A stretch of 64,000 nt of DNA from Paenibacillus athensensis (GTDB lineage Bacteria; Bacillota; Bacilli; Paenibacillales; NBRC-103111), in contig NZ_MYFO02000015.1 in assembly GCF_004514475.2 (NCBI RefSeq), positions 62,001 to 126,000 on the forward strand, read 5' to 3'. The translations under genes were made by a program, and so were the position numbers. Below are positions 35,157 to 43,925 of the stretch, one piece after another. The notes beneath the pieces were generated by a model, which searched no databases, had not been told where the DNA came from, and worked only from the letters and a program-made list of their open reading frames with translations. Each line of letters starts with the position of its first letter. The stretch's first letter is position 1.

Positions 35157-35222
35157 TCCTCCACCGCCTAAAAGTTAATCGTATACCCATACCTTTTAGC
35201 CAATCACGAGCGAAGCAAAGTA

Positions 35223-35375
35223 TCATTTCTCAACAGAGTCTCGTTCAGAAATATTTAATTTCCTCCTCTGCATTTCTTTCCCGAGTAATTCGATAAATTG
35301 TTCTTCAATCTGTAATTTTTCTGCCTCCAAGTATACCTCAATCAGCCTCTCATTTGAAAGAAGATTCAACATCAT
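35223..35375 (-). CDS. sda: Sda-like sporulation kinase inhibitor
   Basis: This 50-residue frame (ATG 35375 or 35372, with AGGGAGAGG just upstream) encodes LLSNERLIEVYLEAEKLQ and then FIELLGKEMQRRKL. It lines up with B. subtilis Sda (recalled as LSDELLIESYFKATEMNL...FIELIENEIKRRSL) over two helices. Sda binds the DHp domain of sporulation kinases such as KinA and blocks phosphorylation when DNA replication is perturbed. A copy on an ICE could delay host sporulation during transfer. It is in the same orientation as the immunity-type genes on either side. Confidence 0.8.
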   Translation of the reverse strand: MMLNLLSNERLIEVYLEAEKLQIEEQFIELLGKEMQRRKLNISERDSVEK

Positions 35376-35434
35376 ACCTCTCCCTCAGATTTCCATTACT
35401 TGTCGTTATGCGTATACAGATTACCAAAGACGTG

Positions 35435-35872
35435 TTACCTTTTCTTTCGACTATTTTTTATGAGTCCCATTCTTCTGGAATGTCGCAGCCAAGAGTAATA
35501 GCTCTTGATATCACGTAATTCTAATGATTGCGACATTTTCCCCAGAAAGGTCAGAACCGTCATTCGATGCAACGGCCCTCCGATCAGGTCCACTTCATTT
35601 TCGATCACAGAGAACTTCACAACGACGAGCAAATCATCATCGATGACGTATACTTCTTCTTCCGTTGTGTAGTAGGGCTCAAATTTTTTGCTTTTCAGCT
35701 TAAGCCATAAAAAATCACATATATCCTTTACCTCGCATTTTTCATCAGTTACACGTTCAATCCAGCGGGTTTGGGCATGCTTCGTAATAATAATGTCGAC
35801 CACTTTTTTATCAGAAACCTGAACAAAGAAGGGGCAATAGGTACTCCAGCGATTCATTATTATATCTCTCAT
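35435..35872 (-). CDS. Hypothetical protein with an HAQTRWIERV block
   Basis: GGGAG upstream selects ATG 35872 over ATG 35887. The 145-residue protein is soluble; the block IITKHAQTRWIERV resembles the start of DUF4258-like or phage toxin-like folds, followed by a strand-rich middle (VYVIDDDLLVVVKFSV) and a basic tail (HSRRMGLIKNSRKKR). I cannot assign a family with confidence. It lies between the Sda-like gene and the candidate pheromone gene, all on the minus strand. Confidence 0.5.
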   Translation of the reverse strand: MRDIIMNRWSTYCPFFVQVSDKKVVDIIITKHAQTRWIERVTDEKCEVKDICDFLWLKLKSKKFEPYYTTEEEVYVIDDDLLVVVKFSVIENEVDLIGGPLHRMTVLTFLGKMSQSLELRDIKSYYSWLRHSRRMGLIKNSRKKR

Positions 35873-35979
35873 AAGTTCAACTCCCATTGGAATTTCATGT
35901 TTTTATAGTAACTCCAATGTTTCTGGATATCCGCGTAATTTTTGTGCATGAAAATTCCCTGCGTTTGCCCATAAAATGA

Positions 35980-36008
35980 AAAGCCTTGCGCAAATCGCGC
36001 AAGGCTTT
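35980..36008 (-). terminator. Perfect terminator hairpin after the candidate comX
   Basis: AAAGCCTTGCGC (35980-35991) pairs perfectly over 12 bases with GCGCAAGGCTTT (35997-36008) around loop AAATC; on the minus strand a T-rich tail follows. It ends the 36112-36306 transcript. Confidence 0.85.
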
Positions 36009-36111
36009 AACCAATGATATCTAATAGCAGTGTGTTAAAATCAAACACCATAGCAAAAGGATGATTGCAATATACAATCATCCCGTAATTTGGTAAAATA
36101 ATACTTGGTTT

Positions 36112-36306
36112 CTACCATTGTCCTTTAGGTTCGTTGGGCGCTTCTTTCCCTATGCTTGTGAATGTATTATTGATGATTTCTCTTTCTTCGTTGGACAAGG
36201 CAAATTTCATTTGAGCCGAAAGCAGGGAAATTTGTTCGTGTGAATCGGCATTTTTCAATGCGTTAATGGCATGGTGTAAGTGCTGAGATAGCCGGATATT
36301 AAGCAT
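36112..36306 (-). CDS. Candidate ComX-like pheromone precursor ending in Trp
   Basis: AAGAAGGTG precedes ATG 36306 on the minus strand. The 64-residue product is helical at the start, has the segment FALSNEEREIINNTF like the middle of ComX precursors, and ends KEAPNEPKGQW with a C-terminal Trp. ComX peptides are 50-75 residues and carry one Trp near the end that ComQ prenylates. The gene is divergent from the ComP-type kinase gene 66 bases away, although comX normally follows comQ. No signal peptide is present, as expected for ComX. Assignment rests on size, the Trp and the locus, not on strong similarity. Confidence 0.5.
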   Translation of the reverse strand: MLNIRLSQHLHHAINALKNADSHEQISLLSAQMKFALSNEEREIINNTFTSIGKEAPNEPKGQW

Positions 36307-36333
36307 ATAAGCACCTTCTTCTTTCTCGTTTGC

Positions 36334-36350
36334 TATAATATCAAATTATA
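36334..36350. promoter_or_regulatory. Overlapping divergent -10 elements of candidate comX and comP
   Basis: TATAAT (36334-36339, plus) and ATTATA (36345-36350, i.e. TATAAT on the minus strand) sit in the 66-base gap between the two divergent starts. Neither has a good -35 element, which suggests activator dependence. Confidence 0.45.
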
Positions 36351-36372
36351 TCAAAAGGACGGAATTATTTCC

Positions 36373-38700
36373 ATGAAAAATAAATCTTTGACGGGGATTG
36401 GAATTTCAATTCTTTGTATGGCTCTCGTCTGGTGCATATACATTACATGTAAATTTCCTTATGTTGGATTGGATTTGGAGTTCAATCAGGATAAACAATG
36501 GGTGGTCAAGTACGTAGATACCCAGGGGGTTAGCGTTCAGTTAGATATCAAGGCTGGTGATATGATCAAACAAGTCGATGGCGTAAATCCAAGCGAATTT
36601 CCTTCGGTTATCAAATGGAGAACGATTGAGCAAGCGCATAGCCTTACTGTCCTTAGAAATGGTTTTGAACACGAAATTACTTTTGATAAAGAGAATCCGG
36701 CAATGGATGTGTGGCTTCCACTTTTGGAGGGAGCGTTTAGCCTGATCATTGGGATATTGCTTTTCATGAAGATGCGGCTCTCTCCCTCGGCTCGCCAGCT
36801 ATCCCTGTTTTTTCTAGCAGGAGCCGTTATTTGGTTTAGCTTCGGAGCATCCATAAGAGGAGATACGACCGGAAAAGTTTTAATCGGTGGCTTTATGACG
36901 GCCTTCTCTGTGATGTTTTACCATTTTCTTGTCTTGTTTTTCAAGGAAAAGGTGAACGTTGATTTGCCGAGGAAGGTCATTTCTTATTTATACGCCTTGG
37001 CCCTTTTTATTTCAGCCGTGAGGCTCCTGTATTATGCACCGTGGCTAGCCTCTCTGATTTATCCTTATAACTCCTTTATAACACTAACATTTTTTAGCAG
37101 CGGTTTTCTCATTAATCTAATTATGCTTGCTTTGGTGTACTTTAAATACCGAAAGGACGATCTGTATCTATCCGCTATTATCAAAAACGTATGGTTTTCT
37201 CTACTCGTCTCCGTTTTGCCGATCATTACGTTGTCATTTCTCCCGTTACTGGTTACCGGCGAATACTTCATTCATGCCAACCTGACAAGCTGTTTCCTTT
37301 TATTTTTCCCGCTCTTTTCTGTGTACCTGATCGCTTCGAATCGGTTATATGATATCGGAATTATATTGCGAAGGGTTGCTTTTGCGGGGGTGCTTGCGAT
37401 CTTGCCTGCAGGCTTGTTTACAGCAGCGTATGTCATATTCTTTGCTGATAGGATCAGCGGGGCGCAGATTCTTTTTCAATTTGCCGGTACGCTGGTCATC
37501 GTTACATTTGTTTTATATTCGGCAGAATATGTGACAACAAAATTTGAAGTGCTTCTGTTCCCCAGAAAATTCATGCTCAGATCGACACTGAAAAGAATAT
37601 CCAAAAATTGCGAGGGCATATCCAGCTTTCGCGATTTGAAAAATAGTATACTCGTTGATATTGTCAGAACCCTCCAAGTGATGGGAGGGGCTATTGTATT
37701 TCTCTATAAAGATGATATTGAAATTATTTATGAGGGTGAGATTGATCCAGAAGAAATCGAGAGACTGATGAAATCGTCGGCTTTGTTAGGCCATCCTCTG
37801 TATACATCCACAGAAGTGAACCGCCATGAGGAGTACACGAGCTATTTGATTATGACACGCAAGAAGTCAAATATGCTGCTGGGTCAAGAGGAACGCCAAT
37901 GGCTCAATATCGTTGTCAGTTATTTGGCAGTTAGCTTGGAAAATGTCTATTTGACACGTAAGCTGACAACTGGGCTGCAGCAGCTAGCCTCCCAGCTTCC
38001 AAATGAGCAGACAGCCCAAGAGATTCAGTGGTTCCGAAAAATCATGTTTGAGCTTCAGGAGGAGGAGCGTATTCGTATTGCTACCGACCTGCACGATACA
38101 ACGATGCAAGACTTATTCTTTTTAAAAGGCAAGCTCATCCCCCTCCTGGACAAATATCTCATGAGTGAGGAAGACGAGGCACAATTGAAAAGCTTGATTA
38201 AATTTGTGGAAATGATCAACGTGAGCCTGCGGCAAAGCTGCTTCGAGCTAGATCCCTATTTACTTCAAGAAATCGGCTTTGTCAGTATGATCAAAATGTA
38301 TCTGGACAAGGAACGCAGCAATAGTCCGTTTCAAATTGACTTTATTGCGCAGGAGACACCCGCCATTGAGCAAAGGGATTTGAATACCAAAAGGCATATT
38401 TTCCGAATGGTTCAAGAATTGCTCAACAATGCAAAAAAGCATTCCCATGCCTCTAGGGTGACATTTACATTAACAGAAAGCCATGAATGGTTCTGCTTGA
38501 TTTACGAGGATGACGGGGTTGGCTTTGACAAAGGGAACGCTTCCCCGGAAATCGGTATGTCTGGCAAGGGAATCGAGCAATTAAAGGGCCGGATTTTGCA
38601 TTTGGATGGCCAAGTACAGCTTGAAACACAGAAGGGTGATGGAGTCAGGTTTATCATTACGATACCTGTTTTGAAGACAGGCCAGGATCGGGCAGGATGA
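36373..38700 (+). CDS. ComP-type quorum-sensing histidine kinase
   Basis: AAAGGACG precedes ATG 36373. The 775-residue protein has one helix at 8-26, then a PDZ-like extracytoplasmic segment (SVQLDIKAGDMIKQVDGVNPS). Eight or more membrane helices follow between 115 and 395, then a linker, and an HisKA_3 dimerisation box with the phospho-acceptor His574 in DLHDTTMQDLFF. The ATPase domain has NNAKKHSHASRV and DDGVGFD. This order matches B. subtilis ComP, as recalled, closely in length and motifs. The membrane part of ComP binds prenylated ComX and signals to ComA. A ComA-type regulator and a ComQ-type enzyme are encoded 7-11 kb away within the same cargo. Confidence 0.82.
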   Translation: MKNKSLTGIGISILCMALVWCIYITCKFPYVGLDLEFNQDKQWVVKYVDTQGVSVQLDIKAGDMIKQVDGVNPSEFPSVIKWRTIEQAHSLTVLRNGFEHEITFDKENPAMDVWLPLLEGAFSLIIGILLFMKMRLSPSARQLSLFFLAGAVIWFSFGASIRGDTTGKVLIGGFMTAFSVMFYHFLVLFFKEKVNVDLPRKVISYLYALALFISAVRLLYYAPWLASLIYPYNSFITLTFFSSGFLINLIMLALVYFKYRKDDLYLSAIIKNVWFSLLVSVLPIITLSFLPLLVTGEYFIHANLTSCFLLFFPLFSVYLIASNRLYDIGIILRRVAFAGVLAILPAGLFTAAYVIFFADRISGAQILFQFAGTLVIVTFVLYSAEYVTTKFEVLLFPRKFMLRSTLKRISKNCEGISSFRDLKNSILVDIVRTLQVMGGAIVFLYKDDIEIIYEGEIDPEEIERLMKSSALLGHPLYTSTEVNRHEEYTSYLIMTRKKSNMLLGQEERQWLNIVVSYLAVSLENVYLTRKLTTGLQQLASQLPNEQTAQEIQWFRKIMFELQEEERIRIATDLHDTTMQDLFFLKGKLIPLLDKYLMSEEDEAQLKSLIKFVEMINVSLRQSCFELDPYLLQEIGFVSMIKMYLDKERSNSPFQIDFIAQETPAIEQRDLNTKRHIFRMVQELLNNAKKHSHASRVTFTLTESHEWFCLIYEDDGVGFDKGNASPEIGMSGKGIEQLKGRILHLDGQVQLETQKGDGVRFIITIPVLKTGQDRAG

Positions 38701-38754
38701 TGCTGCGAACAGGTCGGATTAACTTATTAATTATCTGGATTAGGGGACAATTTT

Positions 38755-39963
38755 ATGAAGGCTGTAAGTATATGTAAGCTGGTTATCATCGTATTTCTTT
38801 TAAGCTGGGTGGCTCATACATCTAATGCGGCTGCCGAGTTTACTTTTCGTGATGTAAGTGCGAAGCATTGGGCCTATCCAACGATTACATGGGCGATCTT
38901 CAACGGAATCGCAAATGGTTTTGAAGACGGTACATTTCGTCCAGATGAAGCAGTTACCGAAGAACAATTTATTTCACTGCTTGTCAGAGCCTTTGGTGAC
39001 ATTCCGGATAGTGTCTCAGCTACGGCTTGGTCGGATAAATATTATACGTATTTGAGCAATAAAAATTATCCTCTCGCCCATGCTCGAAATACTGCGGCCA
39101 CTCGCACATTTATGGCAGAAATCATTTCCTCTACGCAATCGGTTCATTATTCGGGAAAATTTGCGATTCAATATCTGTTGAACTTGGGGCTTGTGAATGG
39201 AAAAACCTCGGCTACCATCCAGGGGTTTCGTGGAAATGATTATTTAACACGTGCAGAAGCGCTGCAATGCATAAAGAATGTGCTGGAGAAGGTAGACAAT
39301 AAAACGCTAGGCGACAGACCGCTTGACCCCAGCGATACCACAGCGTTGAATGTACCTTTGCTGCCCGTTGAGAAACTGAAAACGATAGGCAACGCGGAGC
39401 AGGTTATTCTGGTGACGGCCGCAGACTATAAACAAGTGGCAGTAAAGGTGGAAACCTTCGAGAAGGTAGATGGCGTCTGGTACGAGAAATTTCCTGCTAT
39501 GGATGGGACAATCGGTGAAGATGGCTTTACTTCGGCGATGAGTGAAACGGTTAAAAAATCGCCAGAGGGTGTGTTTACATTAACGGAGGCCTTTGGGAAA
39601 TATGAAAATCCAGGCACACAGCTTCCCTACAGGCAAACTGATGCCAATGATTACTGGGTAGATGATCCCCAATCCTCTTTGTACAATACGTGGCAGGAAG
39701 GCCCCTCCAAGGGAAGGTGGAAGTCTGCAGAGCCGCTGCTGCGCAAGGATTCGTTATATGATTACGCGGTCGTCATCAACTATAATACGAGCAGAACGCC
39801 CGGTAAGGGCAGCGCGATTTTCCTTCACGTCGGGCAAGGAAAAGGAACTGCGGGTTGTACAGCGATTTCCAAATCTGATCTGGTTCAGGTTATGAAGTGG
39901 CTGGCTCCCCAAAAGCATCCGGTTATTGTTCAAGCTGTAGAGAGCAGCTTAGCTAAGCTGTGA
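38755..39963 (+). CDS. S-layer-homology protein with L,D-transpeptidase-like domain
   Basis: The start is ATG 38755, with GGGG upstream. The 402-residue product has a signal peptide (to about residue 27, ending SNAAA), at least one clear SLH repeat (FRDVSAKHWAYPTITWAI...FRPDEAVTEEQFISLLVRAFG) and a weaker second one, then a YkuD-type domain. The latter has FLHVGQGKGTAGCTAIS near residue 365, with the catalytic His and Cys expected for peptidoglycan cross-linking enzymes. SLH domains bind pyruvylated wall polymers. It probably remodels or anchors at the cell wall. Its placement within the quorum-sensing cargo suggests density control of wall functions, but no shared promoter motif was found. 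Confidence 0.78.
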   Translation: MKAVSICKLVIIVFLLSWVAHTSNAAAEFTFRDVSAKHWAYPTITWAIFNGIANGFEDGTFRPDEAVTEEQFISLLVRAFGDIPDSVSATAWSDKYYTYLSNKNYPLAHARNTAATRTFMAEIISSTQSVHYSGKFAIQYLLNLGLVNGKTSATIQGFRGNDYLTRAEALQCIKNVLEKVDNKTLGDRPLDPSDTTALNVPLLPVEKLKTIGNAEQVILVTAADYKQVAVKVETFEKVDGVWYEKFPAMDGTIGEDGFTSAMSETVKKSPEGVFTLTEAFGKYENPGTQLPYRQTDANDYWVDDPQSSLYNTWQEGPSKGRWKSAEPLLRKDSLYDYAVVINYNTSRTPGKGSAIFLHVGQGKGTAGCTAISKSDLVQVMKWLAPQKHPVIVQAVESSLAKL

Positions 39964-40028
39964 GGTCTGGCGAACCAGAGCTTCGCAATCGCACACCCGC
40001 AAATTTAACCTAGAGTAAGGTGTTGAGC

Positions 40029-43000
40029 ATGTTTACTACAAGCAAAATTGGAGCTATTTTTCTCTGTTGTTGGATGACCCTGTTGTTCATCCTCCCTCAC
40101 CAATCGGTTCAGGCTCAAAGCGATTTGCACCGTATGAAATTTGAACATTTTGATATTATGAGTCACAACCTATCCCAGAACAGCATTTTCAAAATTGTAC
40201 AAGATCATGAAGGCTTTCTGTGGTTTGCTACTCAAAATGGGCTGAACAAATTTGATGGCTACCGTTTTCAAGTTTACAAGTCGAACAGGAAAGATCCTAA
40301 CTCGCTTTCTGATAATTGGATTAATACCCTCTATATAGATAGAGCCGGTGTGCTATGGGTTGGAACCTTAAACGGAGGGGTAAACAAATACGATTCGAAA
40401 AATGACAGCTTCAAGCAATACACGCAGCAGCAAGGTCTCATTAGCTCTAATACAATTAGTCACATCGTAGAGGATAACAACGGATTTATATGGATTGGAA
40501 CGGATAATGGCCTGAACCGTCTTGATCCTAAAACAGATGAGGTAAAGGTTTACCACCATGATTCGAATCATTCAAAGGGGATCAGCTCGGACAATATTAT
40601 CGATTTATTTATAGACAGAGATGGGCTATTGTGGATCGCGACGGAAGACGCAGGGGTAGATCGATTCAACCCTCAAACAGAGGAGGTTGTCAATTATCGA
40701 AATATAACTGGAGCCAATAGTTTAAGCGATAATTACGTAGCTTTCGTTTATCAGGACAGCGGCGGAATGTACTGGTTTGGAACAGATCATGGGCTGGATC
40801 AATTCGACCCCGCTACAGCTACCTTCAAAAATTTCAGAAATGATCCGAACAAGCCGAATAGCTTGAGTAACGATCAAGTGCAATATATTTATGAGGACCG
40901 GGAGCAAAAATTGTGGGTCGGTACGAATCAAGGGTTAAATTTGTTTCTTCCTCAAGAAGAAAGGTTTATCAGATACTTGCATGACTCTACAAATGCCTAC
41001 AGCTTGAGCGATGATAATATACGATCCATATATGAAGATGACTCAGGAATTTTGTGGGTAGGCACGAATTCATCGGGGATTAATAAGTACAGTAAAGAGA
41101 AGGACAAATTCGAGCATTTTTATAACGAGCCTACCAACCCTAATAGTCTGGATAATAATAGTGTTTGGAGCTTTTATACAGATAAGAGCAACCAGCTCTG
41201 GGTGGGTACATCGGCGGGCTTGAATATCTATGACCCATCACGGCAGCAGGTGAAGCATTACCAGCATGATGCAGAGAATGAGGATAGCATTAGTGCGGGG
41301 AGCGTTTGGGAAATATTTGGGGATTCCTCCGGAGCAATCTGGATTGGAACGCAAACAGGTCTGGATCGATTTGACCAGACAACCGGGAGGTTTAGTCACT
41401 ATCGTTACGATTCCAGTAATGGCAATTTGCTTGTAAATATTCGTGTCCTATTTGAAGATAGGCAAGGAGTATTGTGGATCGGAACGAAGACGAACGGTCT
41501 CTTTTCACTTGATCAAACACGCTCCATATTCAGCCAGCTTGCTTCCCCGACTCTAAATCAAACAGCATGGATTACAGCTCTTGCCGAGGACAGAAATGAC
41601 CGATTATGGATTGGAACGAATACAGGACTGTATCAGCTTGACGCAGGAACTGGAGCTATAGTGGCTTACAAGAGCGATACTACCGCTCAAAATCATATTA
41701 GTCATGATCGAATTCGCTCCATTTATCAGGATGCAGAGGGAATGCTATGGGTTGCAACTGCTGGTGGAGGCTTGAATCGCTTAAATGTTGAAACACAAGC
41801 TTTTACTGCTTGGACTGAGGATGATGGTCTCTCTAACAATGCGGTATACGGAATATTGCCGGACGATCAGGGGAACCTTTGGTTAAGCACTGATCTTGGA
41901 ATCTCCAAATTTGATCCACAGCAAAACAAATTCAGGAATTACGATATTAGAAATGGCTTGCAAAGCAATGAATACAATGGAAATGCTTATTACCGCAGCA
42001 GCAGTGGAGAAATGTTTTTTGGCGGTGTCAATGGATTTAATGCTTTTTACCCGTCGGAAATTAAGGAAAGCTCCTACGCTCCACCGATACGAATAATAAG
42101 CTTTGCTACGAAAGATCAGACTTTTAAATTCAATGACTCATTTTGCTGCTCAGAGCCTTTACGTCTGACCTATCGGGATAATTCATTTTCAGTGGAGTTT
42201 GTTTCACTCGATTTTTCAATGCCGCAAAAAAACGAATATGCGTATAAACTAGATGGGTTTGACAGCGATTGGGTTTACTCGGGTAATCGAAGGTTTGCCA
42301 GCTATACGAATCTCGGCGCGGGGAACTATACATTGCGGGTTAAAGGTACAAATACTGACGGGATCTGGTCCAATAAAGAGCTGGCCATTGATATTCATGT
42401 AGGATTACCTTTCTGGAAAACCTGGTGGGCATATTCGTTATATGCAATTTGCCTTGCTTTCATCTTCTGGGGATACAATCGGTTCCGTTTGAAAATTCAT
42501 GAAAGAAAGCTCAAGGCACAGCAGATCATCAATGAGGAATTGTTAAAAATGAATCGTTTAAAAGACGATATTCTGGCAACAACCACGCATGAGCTCAAGA
42601 CCCCGCTGCACGGTATTATCGGCATAACGGAATCGATTCTCGACGGACTGGGCGGCTCCCTCAATGAGATGATACGAAAAAACCTGAAAATTGTGGTTTC
42701 AAATGCAAGAAGATTAAATACACTGGTTAATAATATCCTCGACTTTTCCAAAATAAAGCAAAGTGGGATACAGCTGAATCTAAAGCCGGTCGATATCTCC
42801 ACTTTGATGGAAGACCTATGTGTCATGGTTCGTCCACTGATATTTGCCAAACATGTAGCACTAGAAAATAAAATTACAAGTCCTTTATATGTAAACGGCG
42901 ATGAGGATCGGATTCAACAAATTTTATTTAATCTCTTAGGTAATGCAATAAAGTTTACTGAATCAGGTAAAATCGAAATTGCCGCCCAAGCACAAGATCA

Positions 43001-43925
43001 GTTTATCGAAATTTCCGTGACTGACACAGGAATTGGAATACCTCCAGACAAGCTCAGTTCTATATTTGAACCCTTTGAGCAAGTAAATGGTTCCATTTCT
43101 CGGGAGTATGGAGGCACAGGCTTAGGTCTAGCCATTACGAAGTACCTGATACAGCTTCATAATGGCTCGATACAAGTTGAGTCTGCTGTAGGCCAAGGAT
43201 CGAAATTTGTTATCACGTTACCTATAGCAGCTATACCCGCTCATACGGCAATTGCGGACCATGTGGACATAGCTGCCGGGCAGGATGAATGGGCAGTAGC
43301 GAGCGAAAACAAGCCAAACGCAACGATTCGTATTCTCGCAGTCGATGACGACCCAGTTAATTTACAAGTCATCGTCAATTATTTGGCCATGCAAAACTGG
43401 AGCATCGTGGTTGCGCGTGATGGCTTTGAAGCGCTAAGCCTGATTGAAAATGAATCGATTGACTTGATCTTGCTCGATGTCATGATGCCGCGAATGTCGG
43501 GCTTTGAGACTTGTAAAAAAATTCGTAAAGCCTACAAAAAGGAGGAGCTACCTGTCATCTTTCTTACAGCCAAAAACACACCGGACGATTTTGCAGCAGG
43601 CTTTGAGGCTGGTGGGAATGATTATTTGACAAAGCCTTTCACGAAGTATGAATTGGTCTCCAGAGTAATGGGCCATCTTAAACTAAAGCTCATGGTTGTA
43701 GAAAATCAAAAAAACAGTTTTACAAAAATCGAGAAAGAAATATTAGCTCTTGCTTATCAATATCCTCGTCGCGAATTGCTTGCAAGGTACAATGAACAGC
43801 GAGAGCATAGTATTGTCGAGAAAACCTTGGAAAATCATATCAGTAAAATATTAAGGAAGCTCGGTGCAGAAGGAGAAGGCATTGAAAAGGGAGCCAAGCT
43901 GGCAAAGAAAAAAGGGATTATATGA
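40029..43925 (+). CDS. Giant beta-propeller hybrid sensor kinase with receiver
   Basis: AAGGTG with 7-base spacing favours ATG 40029 over GTG 40020. The roughly 1298-residue product has a signal peptide or anchor and two-component propeller repeats from about residue 40 to 680 (repeated GLNRLDP and LWIGT units). A Y_Y_Y domain and a membrane helix near 800 follow, then HisKA with His854 in TTTHELKTPLHG, an HATPase (GGTGLGLAITK) and a receiver with Asp1150 in LILLDVMMP. The last 80 residues have an HTH-like tail (EKTLENHISKILRKLGA). This layout is best known from polysaccharide-sensing hybrids of Bacteroidetes and is less common in Bacillota. Its stop directly abuts the stop of the convergent comQ-like gene. 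Confidence 0.85.
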   Translation: MFTTSKIGAIFLCCWMTLLFILPHQSVQAQSDLHRMKFEHFDIMSHNLSQNSIFKIVQDHEGFLWFATQNGLNKFDGYRFQVYKSNRKDPNSLSDNWINTLYIDRAGVLWVGTLNGGVNKYDSKNDSFKQYTQQQGLISSNTISHIVEDNNGFIWIGTDNGLNRLDPKTDEVKVYHHDSNHSKGISSDNIIDLFIDRDGLLWIATEDAGVDRFNPQTEEVVNYRNITGANSLSDNYVAFVYQDSGGMYWFGTDHGLDQFDPATATFKNFRNDPNKPNSLSNDQVQYIYEDREQKLWVGTNQGLNLFLPQEERFIRYLHDSTNAYSLSDDNIRSIYEDDSGILWVGTNSSGINKYSKEKDKFEHFYNEPTNPNSLDNNSVWSFYTDKSNQLWVGTSAGLNIYDPSRQQVKHYQHDAENEDSISAGSVWEIFGDSSGAIWIGTQTGLDRFDQTTGRFSHYRYDSSNGNLLVNIRVLFEDRQGVLWIGTKTNGLFSLDQTRSIFSQLASPTLNQTAWITALAEDRNDRLWIGTNTGLYQLDAGTGAIVAYKSDTTAQNHISHDRIRSIYQDAEGMLWVATAGGGLNRLNVETQAFTAWTEDDGLSNNAVYGILPDDQGNLWLSTDLGISKFDPQQNKFRNYDIRNGLQSNEYNGNAYYRSSSGEMFFGGVNGFNAFYPSEIKESSYAPPIRIISFATKDQTFKFNDSFCCSEPLRLTYRDNSFSVEFVSLDFSMPQKNEYAYKLDGFDSDWVYSGNRRFASYTNLGAGNYTLRVKGTNTDGIWSNKELAIDIHVGLPFWKTWWAYSLYAICLAFIFWGYNRFRLKIHERKLKAQQIINEELLKMNRLKDDILATTTHELKTPLHGIIGITESILDGLGGSLNEMIRKNLKIVVSNARRLNTLVNNILDFSKIKQSGIQLNLKPVDISTLMEDLCVMVRPLIFAKHVALENKITSPLYVNGDEDRIQQILFNLLGNAIKFTESGKIEIAAQAQDQFIEISVTDTGIGIPPDKLSSIFEPFEQVNGSISREYGGTGLGLAITKYLIQLHNGSIQVESAVGQGSKFVITLPIAAIPAHTAIADHVDIAAGQDEWAVASENKPNATIRILAVDDDPVNLQVIVNYLAMQNWSIVVARDGFEALSLIENESIDLILLDVMMPRMSGFETCKKIRKAYKKEELPVIFLTAKNTPDDFAAGFEAGGNDYLTKPFTKYELVSRVMGHLKLKLMVVENQKNSFTKIEKEILALAYQYPRRELLARYNEQREHSIVEKTLENHISKILRKLGAEGEGIEKGAKLAKKKGII

